NCBI GenBank assembly: GCA_018814965.1
Contig: JAHIYS010000034.1
Location: 1-7,386, forward strand
Reading direction: 5' to 3'
DNA length: 7,386 bases
Origin: Gammaproteobacteria bacterium
GTDB lineage: Bacteria > Pseudomonadota > Gammaproteobacteria > UBA9339
Made by a program: the position numbers and the translations under genes. The notes beneath the pieces were generated by a model. That model did no database searches. It saw only the letters and a list, made by a program, of their open reading frames with translations, and was not told the DNA's origin. Below, piece by piece: positions 6,601 through 7,386 of the stretch; within the stretch, counting starts at the first letter, position 1; each line of letters starts with the position of its first letter.

Positions 6601-7230
6601 GCAATCTAAAGCACGTTTTCTATGAGCAATAACTAGATCTTCATCTATCATTGCCTGCATTTGCTCATCAGTTATACCTTCAATCTTATTGATCTCACTA
6701 CTAACTCTAAAACCTTCAAAAAAATGAACGAATGGGACTCTGGCTTCAAGGGTGGCGGCATGAGCAACTAATGCTAAATCATGAGCCTCTTGAACGCTGC
6801 CTGATGCAATCATGGCAAAACCAGTATCACGGATCCCCATAACATCACTGTGATCACCGAAAATAGATAATGCTTGATTAGCTAATGAACGTGAAGCCAC
6901 ATGAATTACTGCTGAGGTTAATTCTCCAGCAATTTTGTACATATTTGGTAACATTAAAAGTAAACCTTGGGATGCTGTATATGTTGTTGCTAAAGCTCCT
7001 GTCTGTAAGGCCCCATGTAAAGCACCAGCAGCACCGGCCTCACTTTGCATTTCAACAACCTGCGGCACAGTGTTCCAAATATTTTTTATACCATCAGCTG
7101 ACCATTGATCAGCAAGTTCTCCCATAGATGTCGACGGCGTAATAGGATAAATTGCATTAACTTCGGTTACGCGATAGGCAACATAAGCTACGGCTTCATT
7201 ACCATCCATTATTTTCATGTTTTTAATCAT
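3667..7230 (-). CDS. nifJ: Pyruvate:ferredoxin (flavodoxin) oxidoreductase
   Basis: The enzyme converts pyruvate, CoA and oxidised ferredoxin or flavodoxin to acetyl-CoA, CO2 and reduced carrier, using thiamine diphosphate and three 4Fe-4S clusters in the cytoplasm. The 1187 residues are full length for the single-chain type. Numbered from the ATG at 7230: YPITPSTSMGE (28-38) with Thr31, Glu64 and Arg114 match the pyruvate and cofactor residues I recall from Desulfovibrio africanus. The gamma-type CoA domain starts near GLGSDGTVGANK (433-444). The two-cluster ferredoxin domain has Cys698/701/704/708 and Cys754/757/760/764. The proximal cluster uses Cys828, 831, 856 and 1088. The thiamine-diphosphate motif GGDGWAYDIG is at 978-987, with YSNTGGQ at 1011-1017. 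All key residues are present, so it should be active. The ATG at 7230 has GAGG six bases upstream; a TTG two codons earlier would overlap that site, and Met5 (7218) is too far from it. It appears monocistronic, and no nif genes are in view. Confidence 0.97.
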   Translation of the reverse strand: MIKNMKIMDGNEAVAYVAYRVTEVNAIYPITPSTSMGELADQWSADGIKNIWNTVPQVVEMQSEAGAAGALHGALQTGALATTYTASQGLLLMLPNMYKIAGELTSAVIHVASRSLANQALSIFGDHSDVMGIRDTGFAMIASGSVQEAHDLALVAHAATLEARVPFVHFFEGFRVSSEINKIEGITDEQMQAMIDEDLVIAHRKRALDCEHPCVRGTSQNPDVYFQGRETVNPFYLKVPTIVEKYMDQFAKLTGRKYSLMSYRGDEAAERIIVIIGSGSKTVMQTVDNLVAQGEKVGVVQVYLYRPFSIERFIEILPDTVKSIAVLDRTKEPGSLGEPLYQDILTAVAEVFSAGKLPFKNGYPKIVGGRYGLSSKEFTPAMVKGIFDHIKQDNPKNHFTVGINDDVTNSSLDYDSGFSLDHENQKCSVFYGLGSDGTVGANKNTIKIIGKETDLFVQGYFVYDSKKSGSKTVSHLRFSPEPITAPYLIAKADFIGCHEYGFTESSSILDNAVLGATFLLNSPFGPDEVWEKLPIVVAEKIIAKKLKFYVIDAYKIAAATGMGSRINTIMQTCFFAISGVLPREDAIAKIKDAIVKTYRRKGEEVVKKNFEAVDQTLANLFEVKLLDKVPANAHELKPIVSRKAPEFVQKITATIMDERGDELPVSAMPADGTYPCGTTKWEKRNVSEIVSEWNPDMCIQCGQCSLICPHAVIRVKHFSEDNLKDAPADFKTAKCRAKEFADDQFRLQIYLEDCTGCGLCKEVCPAVNKENRDIKAIMLTPKTERLESERKNIEFFESLPYADRREIDNGSIRGVQYLHPYFEFSGACAGCGETPYVKLITQLFGSRMLVANATGCSSIYGGNLPTTPWTCDAEGRGPAWSNSLFEDNAEFGYGFRLSEDKQQELALELLQEFAGQIGDELTNAIAQGVHEHDEKDIFAQRHRLTELKAKLEPLQDPRAKHLLALLDHLVRRSIWILGGDGWAYDIGYGGLDHVLASNRDVNVLVLDTEVYSNTGGQASKSTPRGAVAKFAVSGKPLARKDLGMMALTYGSVYVAQIAIGANPTQAIRAMLEAEKYPGPSLIIAYSNCIAHGYNLRRGVDQQKLAVNSGFWPLYRYHPDRAKEGLNPLQLDSKEPSIPVRDYAYNEPRFKSLTAQYPEHSEELMKQLQADVNRKWKLYADLAAKKPE

Positions 7231-7386
7231 AAACAACCTCGTATTTTATTAGTACTGCTATTTAACCCTATTAATATAAACAAAAAGTTTGCGCCATGCA
7301 TCCCTTGCCAAAATAAAACTTAAATTATTATTGCATGAATAGTCGACATGGATTGCTTTGCTAATGTTCGCAATTGCAAAAAACAA
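7231..7386 (-). promoter_or_regulatory. nifJ upstream region with candidate -10
   Basis: No gene is visible in these 156 bases. On the minus strand TATATT (7278-7273), preceded by a T-rich stretch, is a fair -10 and would start a leader of about 35 bases, but no good -35 sits 16-18 bases before it. A short palindrome GCAATTGC lies at about 7370-7377. I see no full FNR-type or ARG-box site. The upstream neighbour is outside the window. Confidence 0.3.
7237..7240 (-). promoter_or_regulatory. Ribosome binding site deciding the nifJ start
   Basis: On the minus strand GAGG lies six bases before the ATG at 7230. This supports that ATG over the in-frame TTG at 7236, which directly abuts the GAGG, and over the Met codon at 7218, which would be 18 bases away. 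Confidence 0.7.

Noticed and set aside
7295..7320. TTGGCA...TGCAT on the minus strand upstream of nifJ, resembling a sigma-54 promoter
   Set aside because: The GG and GC dinucleotides are two bases closer than the required -24/-12 spacing.
7335..7352. TGAAT upstream of nifJ as an ARG box
   Set aside because: Only one half-site is present; the opposite arm (GACAT) does not match, and there is no second box.

Overview
The window is AT-rich and holds three protein-coding genes. argR (+) is at the left edge. A large unrecognised surface-type protein (-) lies in the middle and converges on argR. nifJ (-) fills the right half. No tRNA, rRNA, insertion sequence, integrase or CRISPR array is visible. 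The ArgR type (closest in recall to E. coli ArgR), its E. coli-style ARG-box pair, and an inverse-autotransporter-like barrel beside eukaryote-like low-complexity sequence suggest a host-associated or intracellular gammaproteobacterium, perhaps Legionellales/Coxiellaceae-like. That placement is inference; no marker gene here proves it.

Layout. Positions 1-92 carry two ARG boxes and a promoter for argR (93-551). Positions 552-754 are a convergent intergenic region filled by three degenerate copies of a GC-richer palindromic repeat. Positions 755-3421 (-) encode an 888-residue protein: hydrophobic N-terminal signal, disordered linker, beta-barrel resembling the inverse autotransporter (type Ve) barrel, acidic Pro-Glu tract, internal membrane segment, a striking array of 12 psi-K-x-E motifs, a basic segment and a helical C-terminus. 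Positions 3422-3666 are intergenic and include a strong hairpin after nifJ. Positions 3667-7230 (-) encode a complete pyruvate:ferredoxin/flavodoxin oxidoreductase. Positions 7231-7386 are its upstream region.

Functionally the three genes look independent. ArgR senses arginine and appears to repress itself. NifJ oxidises pyruvate to acetyl-CoA with low-potential electrons. The middle protein is the novel element: its barrel predicts an outer-membrane anchor with the C-terminal part exported, and that part carries 14 matches in total to the eukaryotic SUMO-acceptor consensus. This is a testable hypothesis of host mimicry, with a plain proline/charge-rich spacer as the main alternative.
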